A DNA stretch of 64,000 bases from Chitinophaga pinensis (GTDB taxonomy: Bacteria; Bacteroidota; Bacteroidia; M30B66). The stretch covers positions 1 to 64,000 of the forward strand of contig CAMCXT010000012.1 of NCBI GenBank assembly GCA_945883545.1. The letters run 5' to 3'. Positions within the stretch are counted from its first letter, which is position 1, and each line of letters starts with the position of its first letter. Shown one piece after another: positions 17,889 through 28,185 of the stretch. The position numbers and the translations under genes are program-made. The notes beneath the pieces were generated by a model. The model was given only the letters and a program-made list of their open reading frames with translations. It searched no databases and had not been told where the DNA came from.

Positions 17889-19952
17889 TTAAGAATGGTT
17901 TTCCTCTTTTTCCTTTAAATACTGGTACAAATCGAGCTGAGCATTTCGTTTAGAAAGTGCTTGTGATTTTTTGAAAGTGTTGTTTTGAATTTTATTGATA
18001 TTCCGTGCTTTGGTATTGTCGCGCCACTGAATACGCATCATTTCAATGATTTCTTCCTTTAAATCCTTTTGATAAATTGGAAAGCCTACTTCGTATCTTC
18101 TGCTGAGGTTTCTTTCCATCCAATCGCCACTTGATAGAAATACACGCGGTTGGTTATCGTTGCAGAAAATGAGCACTCTGGAGTGCTCAAGGAAACGATC
18201 TACAATCGAAATAACACGGATGTTTTCACTTAATCCTTTTACACCTGGGATGAGGCAACAAATGCTTCTGATGATGAGCCTGATTTTTACACCTTCTTGG
18301 CTAGCCTCATAGAGCTTTTCGATGATGTCTTTGTCTTGAAGGCTATTGAGTTTGAGGAAAATGTAAGCAGGCTTTCCCTTCAAGGCATTTTTGATTTCAC
18401 GGTCGATCATTGAATACAAATCATGACGCATGTGATCGGGTGCAACGAGTAGGTGTCTAAATTCTCTTTTAATTCGCGTGTCGGCAAGGATGTCGAAAAC
18501 TGATGCTACTTCTCGCCCGATGTATTTATCACGCGTAAGCAAAGAAGAATCACCATATAATTTTGCGGTATTTTCGTTGAAGTTACCAGTACTTAAATAG
18601 GAATATCTCCGCAATTTATCTTCTTCAATTCTTTCGATATATACCATTTTTGAATGTACCTTGAGAATTGGGAAAGAGTAAAGCACTTTTGCCCCGGCTT
18701 CCTCGAGTTCATGGGCGTAATGGATATTTGATTCTTCATCGAAACGGGCTTTCAATTCTAGAAATGCAGTAACCTGTTTCCCGTTTTCGATTGCCTTTAA
18801 AAGCGCCTGAATAATTTTTGAGTTCGGTGCAGCGCGGTAAAGCGTAATTTTAATGCATCGAACTTTTTCATCTTCTGCCGCTTCATTCAATAGTCGGATA
18901 ACGTAATCGTAGGAATGATATGGAAAATGGAGTAAAAAGTCGCGTCGAGAGATTGCATCAAAAAGTTTTGGACTATCGTCTAATTCCTTAATTCTTAGCG
19001 CAGCTAATCCTTCATACAAAATTCCTTTTTGATCGAATTTTGGGAAATTCATTAAATCGGAAAAATTGTGATATCTGCCTCCAGGCATAAGATCTTGTGG
19101 ACCAACACCAAATACTTTTCTCAAATGCTTTAAGGAATCTTGAGGCATTGCATTGTCGTAAAGCAATCTAGTTGGAACGCCTTTTTGACGCGCTGAAAGT
19201 CCTTTCTTAATTTTCTTTAATAAACTACCTGAGAATTCATCTTCAAGTACTAATTCCGCATCCCTAGTGAGCTTAATGCTATATGCTTCAACGATTTCAT
19301 ATTGAGGAAACATTTGTTTTTGAAGACAAAGTCTCAATACATCACCTAAAATCATGACATGGTGATAACCGTCTTCTTCAGGTAATTCTAAAAAGCGTGT
19401 TAATTTTCGCGAAGGAATTTCTGTTATCACAAATTCGAAAGCTCTAGGTCCCGGTCGATCGAAATCGCACAATTTAATAGACATGTAAATCGATTTCTCA
19501 TCGAGCTGCGGCATGCCTTTTTTCTCGTTGAGGACAATGGGTTTGATGAGCGGTTTTACTTGCTCATCGAAGTAATTTCTAACGAATTGTTCTTGGTTAG
19601 CTGAGAGTTGCTTTTCATTAACAAGTCGGATTTTTCTGGTTTCTAGTTCAGCTAGAATTTGATTCCAGAAAATATCGTTGAATTCTGTTTGTTGTTTTTG
19701 GACTATGTGGTTGATTTTCCTTAGGACCATTTTGGGGTTCTCTGCAAGTACCTTTTTGGTTTTAAGGGTAAGCAAATTCAAACGCTTCCATTCGGCTACA
19801 CGAATTCTGTAAAACTCATCTAGGTTTGAAGAAAAAATCGCAAGGAATTTCATTCTTTCATAAAGAGGCACCCTTTTGTCGGCAGCCTCTTGAAGTACCC
19901 TGTGATTGAATGCTAACCAGCTTATATCTCTATTGAAAAAGATCTTAGGCAT
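17889..19952 (-). CDS. ppk1: polyphosphate kinase 1
   Basis: MPKIFFNRDISWLAFNHRVLQEA...FFxRDxSWLxFNxRV signature, ALLKAIENGKQVTAFLELKARFDEESNI. Confidence 0.96.
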   Translation of the reverse strand: MPKIFFNRDISWLAFNHRVLQEAADKRVPLYERMKFLAIFSSNLDEFYRIRVAEWKRLNLLTLKTKKVLAENPKMVLRKINHIVQKQQTEFNDIFWNQILAELETRKIRLVNEKQLSANQEQFVRNYFDEQVKPLIKPIVLNEKKGMPQLDEKSIYMSIKLCDFDRPGPRAFEFVITEIPSRKLTRFLELPEEDGYHHVMILGDVLRLCLQKQMFPQYEIVEAYSIKLTRDAELVLEDEFSGSLLKKIKKGLSARQKGVPTRLLYDNAMPQDSLKHLRKVFGVGPQDLMPGGRYHNFSDLMNFPKFDQKGILYEGLAALRIKELDDSPKLFDAISRRDFLLHFPYHSYDYVIRLLNEAAEDEKVRCIKITLYRAAPNSKIIQALLKAIENGKQVTAFLELKARFDEESNIHYAHELEEAGAKVLYSFPILKVHSKMVYIERIEEDKLRRYSYLSTGNFNENTAKLYGDSSLLTRDKYIGREVASVFDILADTRIKREFRHLLVAPDHMRHDLYSMIDREIKNALKGKPAYIFLKLNSLQDKDIIEKLYEASQEGVKIRLIIRSICCLIPGVKGLSENIRVISIVDRFLEHSRVLIFCNDNQPRVFLSSGDWMERNLSRRYEVGFPIYQKDLKEEIIEMMRIQWRDNTKARNINKIQNNTFKKSQALSKRNAQLDLYQYLKEKEENHS

Positions 19953-19956
19953 AATT

Positions 19957-20451
19957 TCAGCTGTTGTTTTTCGGGTAATCATAGTAATGAAGTTTTCCTT
20001 TTCGGGCGTTGATATCTTTCCAGCTTTCTATACTGAAATCGATCCATGCAATAGCACAGGTCGGGAATTCGTTGGGACCATCAGGTACCAAATGATTTGA
20101 AATTTGGTGTAGTCCCGGATTGTGACCGAAAAGTGCTATTTGTTTGTATTGATCAGGTAAATTGAGAATCAAATCAAGCAATGTTGTTTCTCGGGCGTCG
20201 TAAATGCGCATGTCGGTTACAATTAAGTCAGGATCGTAGGCTAACTCTCGTGAAAATCGACGGGCAGTAGAAATTGCGCGGAAGGCAGGACTGCTGATAA
20301 TTAAGTCGGGTCTAAATCCTGATTCAAAAAGTCTTCTGCCCATTTTAGGAGCATCAGAGTATCCGCGTTCATTGAGTAATCTTTCAAAATCCTCGGTGTT
20401 TTCTTCTGCCCAACTCGATTTAGCATGTCTGATCAAACAAAGCGACTTCAT
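19957..20451 (-). CDS. SixA-type histidine phosphatase
   Basis: MKSLCLIRHAKSSWAEENTEDFERLLNERG; RHG-type RHA motif, GHNPGL. Confidence 0.88.
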   Translation of the reverse strand: MKSLCLIRHAKSSWAEENTEDFERLLNERGYSDAPKMGRRLFESGFRPDLIISSPAFRAISTARRFSRELAYDPDLIVTDMRIYDARETTLLDLILNLPDQYKQIALFGHNPGLHQISNHLVPDGPNEFPTCAIAWIDFSIESWKDINARKGKLHYYDYPKNNS

Positions 20452-20532
20452 TACAATTACGTTCTGATGCAATGTTAAGTAAAAAAATACCCTTTGTTTA
20501 GAGAATTTGAAAATTTAACATTGGCACTGCAG

Positions 20533-22326
20533 TTATTTCTTAGTCATGAAAATATCTCCCCAACAAATCATTTCCCATTCATTTTTTATTGAATTCCAGC
20601 GCTCTGCAAACCTTGTTTGTGCATGAAAACGGTATAAGAACTTCTTTATGTAAAGATTGCCTCCACCTTCTGCAGTTACATAGAAATATGGATCCTCAAC
20701 TTTTGGCTCCCCTCTAAATGTAAATCGAATTGAACTTTCTTGAGAATCTCTTTCATCAAAGTAATTGCTGGGATTTAGAATAAGATCTTTTTTTAATTCT
20801 TTGATCTCAGGAAATAAATTCAACGTGTCGGTATAGGTGCTGTAACTTGCAAATGGAAGAGGAAGTTCGAATGCATTTTCGGAGGCTGCACTAAGCAATT
20901 CAACCATCTGACTCTTTAACGCTAACTGGGAAATTGGAACATTATTGGCGATAATTGAAAAAGAAATCCAATGGTTATTTTTATCGTAAAAATAGCCCGC
21001 ATAAGATCTTACTTTGCTCATACTGCCGCTTTTGGCGCGCATATTTTCAATCTTGGGGAAGTTTTTCATTGTTCCTTCTTCTCCAACCTTAGGGATAGAA
21101 CCAATAAAATAGGGAGATGAAATTGATGATTTTGTTTGATTACGTAGGAATTGTGATTGAAAAGCAGTGCAAATTTGATTGTTTCGCGAAAGACCTGAAC
21201 CATCTACCAGATTTAGTGCACTATCGGCGTTCGCTTTGTAAATATTTAGTTCTTTTGTAAGATAATCTCCAGTTGGATTTGCTGATTGCCCAATCTGGTT
21301 GAAGGCGATCTTCTTCGCTATAGCTTCAGCAAAAAGATTGTTGCTCTTAAAATTTGTCTCTTTTGCCAATTCGTGCAACATTGGCGATTGAATTCTGAGC
21401 CAAACAATTCCTCTTCGAGATTCGAATTTTAATTCTCCATCGATCTCAATATTATTTGCAATTAAATATTGTTTTAATTCTAATCCAAATGCCTTTGGTG
21501 GATCTGGCAATGAAGCTCTTTCAGTAAAGCTAGAACTGTTTACCTCTGTTTCACCTTCAACAAGCACAGATTGTGAAAATGGTGCACTGAATACATAAAT
21601 CTCTCTCTCGTTATTGTAAGAGTTTTTAATGCTCTTCTCTAGTTTTAAATACTTTGCCCAAGAAGAAACAATTGCTGCTTTTGTGCTGTCGGAATTGGTT
21701 TTACCTGGAGTAAATTCAATTGTAAATTCGTTGTTGCGCCAATTTAATCCCCATGCAGCAGCTCCATAATAATTGCCGATGTCTTCCCAAATATAATTTC
21801 GAGGAATTACAGTTTGGTTGTATGGAAGGATATATGGATCAATAATTAAATCCCCTTTAATCTTTGTGATTCCAGAATCCTTCAGCATTTTTAAAATCGA
21901 ATACAACACAGAATCACCAGTCATTGATCCAGCCAAACCGCTGCCCAAAGAAGGATCTCCACTACCTTTAACTATCAAATCGCCTTTTAGCTGATGTTTT
22001 TTTATCGTTCCATCAGCCATTACAAGTGTTTCGAATTGAAAGAAATTCCCAAGTTTTTGTAAAGCGACACCTGTGGTAAATAATTTTACTGTGGATGCCG
22101 GAACCAGCAGTTTTTTCGATTGGTATGCGTCCAATTCTTGTCCTGTTTCAATATCACGAAACGACCAAGAAATATCTCCTCTATTAAAAGCTGGATTCTC
22201 GGTGATTGATTTTCTTGCTGTTTGATATCTTGTAGGAACCGTTGTAGTTTGTGCACTAGAGCATAAACTCATCACAGAAACTACTGCACTGAGCAATAAA
22301 TGTAGGCGACTTGAAAAAGTTAACAT
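20533..22326 (-). CDS. dacB: D-alanyl-D-alanine carboxypeptidase/endopeptidase (PBP4/DacB family)
   Basis: LLVPASTVKLFTTG (SxxK), SNNLFAEA (SxN), AKSGSMSKVRSYAGY (KSG). Confidence 0.9.
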   Translation of the reverse strand: MLTFSSRLHLLLSAVVSVMSLCSSAQTTTVPTRYQTARKSITENPAFNRGDISWSFRDIETGQELDAYQSKKLLVPASTVKLFTTGVALQKLGNFFQFETLVMADGTIKKHQLKGDLIVKGSGDPSLGSGLAGSMTGDSVLYSILKMLKDSGITKIKGDLIIDPYILPYNQTVIPRNYIWEDIGNYYGAAAWGLNWRNNEFTIEFTPGKTNSDSTKAAIVSSWAKYLKLEKSIKNSYNNEREIYVFSAPFSQSVLVEGETEVNSSSFTERASLPDPPKAFGLELKQYLIANNIEIDGELKFESRRGIVWLRIQSPMLHELAKETNFKSNNLFAEAIAKKIAFNQIGQSANPTGDYLTKELNIYKANADSALNLVDGSGLSRNNQICTAFQSQFLRNQTKSSISSPYFIGSIPKVGEEGTMKNFPKIENMRAKSGSMSKVRSYAGYFYDKNNHWISFSIIANNVPISQLALKSQMVELLSAASENAFELPLPFASYSTYTDTLNLFPEIKELKKDLILNPSNYFDERDSQESSIRFTFRGEPKVEDPYFYVTAEGGGNLYIKKFLYRFHAQTRFAERWNSIKNEWEMICWGDIFMTKK

Positions 22327-22389
22327 TTTTCAAAAATAACTTTTTAAACTATGCAGATCTCGCTCGCTACAACAGCTTATTTTTGCAAT

Positions 22390-23466
22390 ATGGGCGGAAA
22401 CTCTTTCGGTAAGATTTTTAGTTTAACAAGCTTTGGTGAATCTCATGGATCTGCCATCGGCGGGGTGATTGATGGTTGTCCTCCGGGATTTCACATTTCC
22501 AATCTAGCAATTCAAAAACAGCTTGCTCGACGTCGTCCCGGACAAAGTACTATTTCCACTCAAAGAAATGAAGAGGATCAAGTGGAGATTTTATCGGGCT
22601 TGTTGGACGAAAAAACTACGGGCACTCCAATAGGTTTTTTGATTAGAAACAACGACCAAAAAAGTAGCGATTACAGTCAGTTGAAAGACGTTTATCGACC
22701 TTCTCATGCTGATTTTACCTATGAATCTAAGTATGGAATCCGCGATCACCGAGGTGGTGGAAGGGCTTCCGCTCGCGAGACGATTGCACGGGTTGTGGCA
22801 GGCACAATTGCTGAAGAAATCTTAAAAACAGCCCATGTAAAAATCGTTGCTTGGGTTAGTCAGGTTGGGCATCAACGTTTTGATTCTCCTCAGTTGTCGT
22901 TTCAACGTGAACAAGTTGATTCAACTTTGGTGCGATGCCCTGATTTGGCTGCATCCGAACTTATGATCCAAGCCATCGAGAAAGCAAGAGATGAAGGTGA
23001 TTCACTTGGTGGCATCATTACATGTTGCATCGAAGGTGTTCCAGCTGGTTGGGGCGATCCTGTGTTCGATAAGCTTCATGCCGACTTAGGAAAAGCAATG
23101 CTCAGCATCAATGCAGTGAAAGGGTTCTCCATCGGTTCTGGTTTCGAAGCCGCATCAATGAAAGGTTCAGAGCACAACGATCAATTTGTCTCAACCGATC
23201 AAGGCATTTCTACCTTAACAAATCATTCTGGAGGAATTCAAGGTGGTATTTCAAACGGACAGCCCATTTGGTTTCAAGTCGCTTTTAAACCTGTGGCTTC
23301 CATTGCAAAAACGCAACAAACAGTAAACCGCGATGGACAGTCGCAATCGCTTGATATTAAAGGTCGACACGATCCTTGTGTGGTTCCAAGAGCGGTGCCA
23401 ATTGTGGAATCAATGGCCGCTTTGGTTTTAATAGACCATTGGCTTCGAACCCGCGCAATAAATTAA
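22390..23466 (+). CDS. aroC: chorismate synthase
   Basis: GNSFGKIFSLTSFGESHGSAIGGVIDGCPPG, GGGRASARETIARV, KGRHDPCVVPRAVPIVE. ATG at 22390 preferred over 22351. Confidence 0.96.
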   Translation: MGGNSFGKIFSLTSFGESHGSAIGGVIDGCPPGFHISNLAIQKQLARRRPGQSTISTQRNEEDQVEILSGLLDEKTTGTPIGFLIRNNDQKSSDYSQLKDVYRPSHADFTYESKYGIRDHRGGGRASARETIARVVAGTIAEEILKTAHVKIVAWVSQVGHQRFDSPQLSFQREQVDSTLVRCPDLAASELMIQAIEKARDEGDSLGGIITCCIEGVPAGWGDPVFDKLHADLGKAMLSINAVKGFSIGSGFEAASMKGSEHNDQFVSTDQGISTLTNHSGGIQGGISNGQPIWFQVAFKPVASIAKTQQTVNRDGQSQSLDIKGRHDPCVVPRAVPIVESMAALVLIDHWLRTRAIN

Positions 23467-23516
23467 GCATAATCCGTTCTTTTTCAAAGAAATTTTATCA
23501 AGTTATATTCAAGTTT

Positions 23517-26219
23517 ATGGGCAAGAAAATTTTAAAGATATCATTGATTGCTTTCGGCATTTTACTGCTGTTAGCCATCGTTCTCCCATTCATGTTTAAA
23601 GGGAAAATCATAGCGAAAGTGCAAGCTGAAGCCAACAAAAACCTCAATGCCAAATTGCATTTCGAAGATGTGAGTCTTTCACTCTTCAGAAGCTTTCCCA
23701 ACTTTAGTTTAACCCTCGATCAATTGTCGATAGAAGGAATCAACGAGTTTAAAGGTGATACCCTGATCAAGGCAAAGGAAATTAGCCTCACACTCGATCT
23801 AATGAGCGTTATTTCTGGCGATCAGATCAATATCAATAAAGTTTTTCTGGATGAACCCAATATTCGACTGGTGGTTTTGAAAAACGGTAAAGCCAATTGG
23901 GATATCACTAAACCTTCTGCACCTGAAGAGAAATCTGCCCCTTCAGAGCCTTCAACTTTCAAAGCCAGTTTAGAGAAATACGGGATCAATAACGGTCACA
24001 TTGTTTACGACGATAGAACGATGCCGTTTTACACTGAGGTTTTCGGTCTAAATCATTCTGGATCGGGCGATTTTACTGCCGATAAAACCAAATTGGAAAC
24101 TGAAACTACCATCGATTCATTGGATTTGAAATATGATGGAGTGACATATTTTAACAAGGTCAATGTGAAATACGATGCAGATTTCGATCTGGATTTGGCA
24201 AACAGTATCTATCAATTTAGCGACAATGAATTGATGATAAACGATTTGGCTTTAAAGTTTGCTGGAAAGGTATCTATGCCAGCCGATGATATTGGAATCG
24301 ATCTGACTTGGGAAGCCCTTAAAAACGAAGTGAAGAGTTTTATTTCGCTCATTCCTGGTGCTTACACTGCCGATTTTAAAGATGTGAAATCTTCAGGTAA
24401 GATGGCGCTTAAAGGTTACGTGAAGGGGATTTACAACGACAAGTTGATGCCTGGTTTTGGTTTGAATCTTCTCATCGAAAACGGTACAATTCAATATCCA
24501 TCGCTTCCAAAATCGATCACAAATATCCAACTGAAAACCAATGTTGATTGCCCAAGTGGAAACTTCGATAAAACCATAGTTGATGTGTCAAAATTGCATG
24601 TTGATATGGGGCCTTTCCCATTGGATGCTCGAATTTTGGTAAAAACGCCTGTTTCAGATCCTGATGTGGATTTGACTTTGAAGTCGAATGTTGATTTGGC
24701 TGCCTTGAAGCAATTTGTGCCCATGGATAAAGGCACTGATTTGAACGGAGTGCTCAATATTGATGCTGCTTTCAAGGGTAGAATGTCGGTGGTTGAATCG
24801 GGACAATACGAAAAGTTTTATGCAGCTGGAAAAGCGGTCCTCTCCAACTTTAAATACAAGTCTGCCGATTTGCCGCAAGATGTGAATATCAGCAAAGCGG
24901 CAATGACGATAAATCCGCAATTCATAGAATTAACGGAACTTGCTGTGAAAACAGGAAAGAGCGATATACAAGCATCTGGGAAATTGTCGAATTATTTGGC
25001 TTATGCACTTCGTGATGAGGCAATAAAAGGAACACTGAATATGCGTTCTAATTTCTTGGATGTGAATCCTTTCATGACCACCACCGAAGAAGCGCCTGCG
25101 CCAGCAACAACAGGAACTCCAGCTGAAGTGAGTGGGTACATTCGTGTTCCGAAAAATATCGATTTTACACTCAATACCAGCATTTCAAAATTGATCTACG
25201 ACAATATGTCGATTTCAGATGTATCAGGAGTTTTGTTGGTAAAAGATGGAACAGTCGACCTGAATAATCTCTTGATGAATACCCTTGGTGGAAGCATTTC
25301 AATGTCGGGCTTATACGATACCCGCAATGATGCTGGACCTTTAATTGATTTGACCTTAGATCTGAAAGAATTGGATATTAAGGCTTGTGCAAAGACTTTC
25401 AACTCAATAAAGCAACTCGCTCCAATTGCTGAACATGCAACTGGAAAGGTGAGTTTGGATAATTTTCATTTTTCTGCTCAAACCGATGCTGCGTTTAATG
25501 CAACTTTAAATTCGATCAATGGTGGAGGAACTTTGCGCACTTCTTCCATCGAAATAGAAGGGTTTGAAATGATAAAACGAACCGCCGAACAACTGAAAAT
25601 CGAGAAGCTGAAAAAGTGGAAACTTGAGAAAATTCTAGCAAGTTTTACCATCGTTAACGGTCAAATTACAGTCAAGCCTTTTGATACAAAAATTGGAAGT
25701 TATAAAGCTACCATCGGTGGAAAGAGTGGTTTGGATCAATCCATCGATTATGCTGTGAATTTGGAAATTCCGAGATCAGAGTTCGGAGGCGCGGCAAATT
25801 CGGTTTTAACTTCGATGGTTTCTCGAGCCAATGCAAAAGGATTCAAGGGCAATTTAGCCGATCAGATTCCCGTTTCGGTGAGAATTACTGGAACTTTTAA
25901 AGATCCTAAAGTAACAACCGACATCAAGCAACAAGCCAACGATGTGATGAATGACCTGAAAAAACAAGCGGAAGACAAAGCGAAGGAGGAATTGGAGAAG
26001 CAGAAGAAAGCCTTAGAAGATCGAGCGAATGCTGAAAAGGAAAGACTGAAAAAGGAAGCTGAGGAAAAATTAAACAAAGAGAAGGATAAATTGAAGAGCG
26101 CTGCCGACAAAGCGAAGGCTGAAGCAGAGGCCAAAGCCAAAGCCGAAGCCGACAAAGCAAAAAAGAAGGCAGAGGAGGAAGCAAAGAAAGGATTCAATAA
26201 ATTGCTGAAAGGAAAATAG
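23517..26219 (+). CDS. AsmA family outer-membrane biogenesis protein with charged K/E/A-rich C-terminal tail
   Basis: N-terminal TM and AsmA-type domain (NLNAKLHFEDVSLSLFRSFPNFSLTLDQLSIEG), C-term QIPVSVRITGTFKDPKVTTDI. ATG at 23517. Confidence 0.88.
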   Translation: MGKKILKISLIAFGILLLLAIVLPFMFKGKIIAKVQAEANKNLNAKLHFEDVSLSLFRSFPNFSLTLDQLSIEGINEFKGDTLIKAKEISLTLDLMSVISGDQININKVFLDEPNIRLVVLKNGKANWDITKPSAPEEKSAPSEPSTFKASLEKYGINNGHIVYDDRTMPFYTEVFGLNHSGSGDFTADKTKLETETTIDSLDLKYDGVTYFNKVNVKYDADFDLDLANSIYQFSDNELMINDLALKFAGKVSMPADDIGIDLTWEALKNEVKSFISLIPGAYTADFKDVKSSGKMALKGYVKGIYNDKLMPGFGLNLLIENGTIQYPSLPKSITNIQLKTNVDCPSGNFDKTIVDVSKLHVDMGPFPLDARILVKTPVSDPDVDLTLKSNVDLAALKQFVPMDKGTDLNGVLNIDAAFKGRMSVVESGQYEKFYAAGKAVLSNFKYKSADLPQDVNISKAAMTINPQFIELTELAVKTGKSDIQASGKLSNYLAYALRDEAIKGTLNMRSNFLDVNPFMTTTEEAPAPATTGTPAEVSGYIRVPKNIDFTLNTSISKLIYDNMSISDVSGVLLVKDGTVDLNNLLMNTLGGSISMSGLYDTRNDAGPLIDLTLDLKELDIKACAKTFNSIKQLAPIAEHATGKVSLDNFHFSAQTDAAFNATLNSINGGGTLRTSSIEIEGFEMIKRTAEQLKIEKLKKWKLEKILASFTIVNGQITVKPFDTKIGSYKATIGGKSGLDQSIDYAVNLEIPRSEFGGAANSVLTSMVSRANAKGFKGNLADQIPVSVRITGTFKDPKVTTDIKQQANDVMNDLKKQAEDKAKEELEKQKKALEDRANAEKERLKKEAEEKLNKEKDKLKSAADKAKAEAEAKAKAEADKAKKKAEEEAKKGFNKLLKGK

Positions 26220-26227
26220 AAATTAGA

Positions 26228-28183
26228 TTGAGGCATTTTCTCATCATTTTAACGCTGCTGGTTACTCAGTTGGTTCCGCTTCAAGGGCAGGAAAAGGAAG
26301 ATCCATGTCCGCTGTCTGACAATAAAAAGGCTCGGAAACTTTATGAAAAAGCGCTTGATGTTGCACGGAGCGACAAGAATGAAGCGCGCGCATTGTTAAA
26401 GGAAGCACTTGACTTGGATTCGGAATTCGGTCGCGCAAATTTTGTCATGGCTGATCTCTTGATCAAACAAAAGCGTGTAGCTGATGCTGAACCTTATTTA
26501 AGAACCGTTGCAAGGGTTTGTCCTGATTTGGATCCGATGGTATTCTATCGATTGGGAAGCATAGCGTTCGAAAACAAAAATTGGAAAGAAAGCCATACGT
26601 TTCTTAAGACTTTTGTTGAAAGCCGTTCTCGCAAGGAAGCTGAAAAAAGTGAAGCAAGAACAATGATGAAAGCTTGCGATTTTTACCTTCAAGGATATGC
26701 GAATCCAGTGCCTTTCAACCCAAATCCATTAACGGAAATCTCCACAAGTGCTGATGAATATTTGCCTGTAATTACGCCCGATAATGAAACTGCTTACTTT
26801 ACAAGAAGCACATTTCTGGAAGAAAAATTTACTGGCGGAATCAACACGGAAAGAAAAAGACAAGAGCGATTTTCATTTGCATCCATCGTGGGCAGCAATA
26901 GTTTCCAAATAGGAACGCCGATGCCCGCACCATTTAATATGAACAACAACGAAGGTGGTGCATCTCTTTCGGCTGATAACCGTTACATGTTTTTCACTAT
27001 TTGCAAGAATGATGGTGGAGATCAATTGAATTGCGACCTGTTTTACACAGTATTTTCTGGTGGAAAATGGTCGGAAATCAAAAATGCAGGACCGAACATC
27101 AATGGAAAAGACACTTGGGAATCCCAACCAAGTTTATCGAGCGATGGAAGAACCCTGTATTTCTCATCGAATCGGGCGGGAGGTTTGGGTGGAATCGACA
27201 TTTGGAAATGTGTAAAAGACGCCAAAGGAAACTGGGGAATTCCAGAGAATTTGGGGCCCCGAATCAATACTGATGGAAATGAGAAATCACCATTTTTTCA
27301 CTCCGATGGGCAAACACTCTACTTCTCATCTACCGGGCATTTAGGTTATGGTGGATACGATATTTATTTGTCGAAACTCAGCAAAGACACCGGCTGGATA
27401 GCTCCGAAAAACATTGGTTATCCGATCAATTCGGAGCGAGATGATTTGGGCTTCTTTGTGAGCACCGATGGGAAGTATGGCTATTTTGCTTCCGATAAGT
27501 TGAAGGGGAATGGAGGATGGGATGTTTATTCATTCGAACTCTACAAGGAAGCACGTCCTGAGCGTGTACTTTTCGTTTCTGGAGCCCTCCGAGATGAGAA
27601 CAATCAAGTGATTTCTGATGCCAAAGTGGAAATCAAAAACACCAAAACCCGTAAAGTAACTACTGTTGAAGTGGATTCATTAACAGGGAAATATGTTGCC
27701 GTTGTTGCATTTGATGAAGACCATATTTTAACAGTAAAGCAGCCAGGCAAGGCATTTACCTCTCAATACTTTTCAGCCGCCGATTCAACCATTGGAAAAC
27801 CCATGAAAATGGATCTTAAAGTGGAAGACATCAAAGTTGGAAAGCCCTACAAACTCAACAATATCTACTTTAAAACCAGTTCATCGTTGTTGAACGAAGA
27901 AACCATTTTCATCATTGAAGAACTGACCAAATTCTTGCAGGAAAACAAAACGGTTAGCATCGCTATTCATGGCCATACCGACAATGCAGGAAACGCCGCC
28001 GATAACCTGAAACTATCAACCGATCGGGCGAAAATGGTTTACGATCTTCTGGTACTTAACGGAATTGATGCTCAAAAGCTCAGCTATAAAGGATTTGGAG
28101 CAACAAAACCAATTGCCAGTAACATCACCGAAAAAGGGAAAGCTTTAAATAGGCGCACCGAATTTATGGTGACCGGAAAATAA
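26228..28183 (+). CDS. OmpA family protein with TPR and PD40/WD40-like repeats
   Basis: Signal peptide, TPR N-term, SQPSLSSDGRTLYFSSNRAGGLGGIDIW repeats, C-term OmpA motif ...SIAIHGHTDNAGNAADNLKLSTDRAKMVYDLLV. Start is TTG at 26228. Confidence 0.9.
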   Translation: MRHFLIILTLLVTQLVPLQGQEKEDPCPLSDNKKARKLYEKALDVARSDKNEARALLKEALDLDSEFGRANFVMADLLIKQKRVADAEPYLRTVARVCPDLDPMVFYRLGSIAFENKNWKESHTFLKTFVESRSRKEAEKSEARTMMKACDFYLQGYANPVPFNPNPLTEISTSADEYLPVITPDNETAYFTRSTFLEEKFTGGINTERKRQERFSFASIVGSNSFQIGTPMPAPFNMNNNEGGASLSADNRYMFFTICKNDGGDQLNCDLFYTVFSGGKWSEIKNAGPNINGKDTWESQPSLSSDGRTLYFSSNRAGGLGGIDIWKCVKDAKGNWGIPENLGPRINTDGNEKSPFFHSDGQTLYFSSTGHLGYGGYDIYLSKLSKDTGWIAPKNIGYPINSERDDLGFFVSTDGKYGYFASDKLKGNGGWDVYSFELYKEARPERVLFVSGALRDENNQVISDAKVEIKNTKTRKVTTVEVDSLTGKYVAVVAFDEDHILTVKQPGKAFTSQYFSAADSTIGKPMKMDLKVEDIKVGKPYKLNNIYFKTSSSLLNEETIFIIEELTKFLQENKTVSIAIHGHTDNAGNAADNLKLSTDRAKMVYDLLVLNGIDAQKLSYKGFGATKPIASNITEKGKALNRRTEFMVTGK

Positions 28184-28185
28184 CC

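Noticed and set aside
25862-26236. Antisense ORFs (124 and 86 aa) opposite the AsmA tail
   Set aside because: Low-complexity shadows (FALSASALALASASAFALS) of the K/E/A-rich coding sequence.
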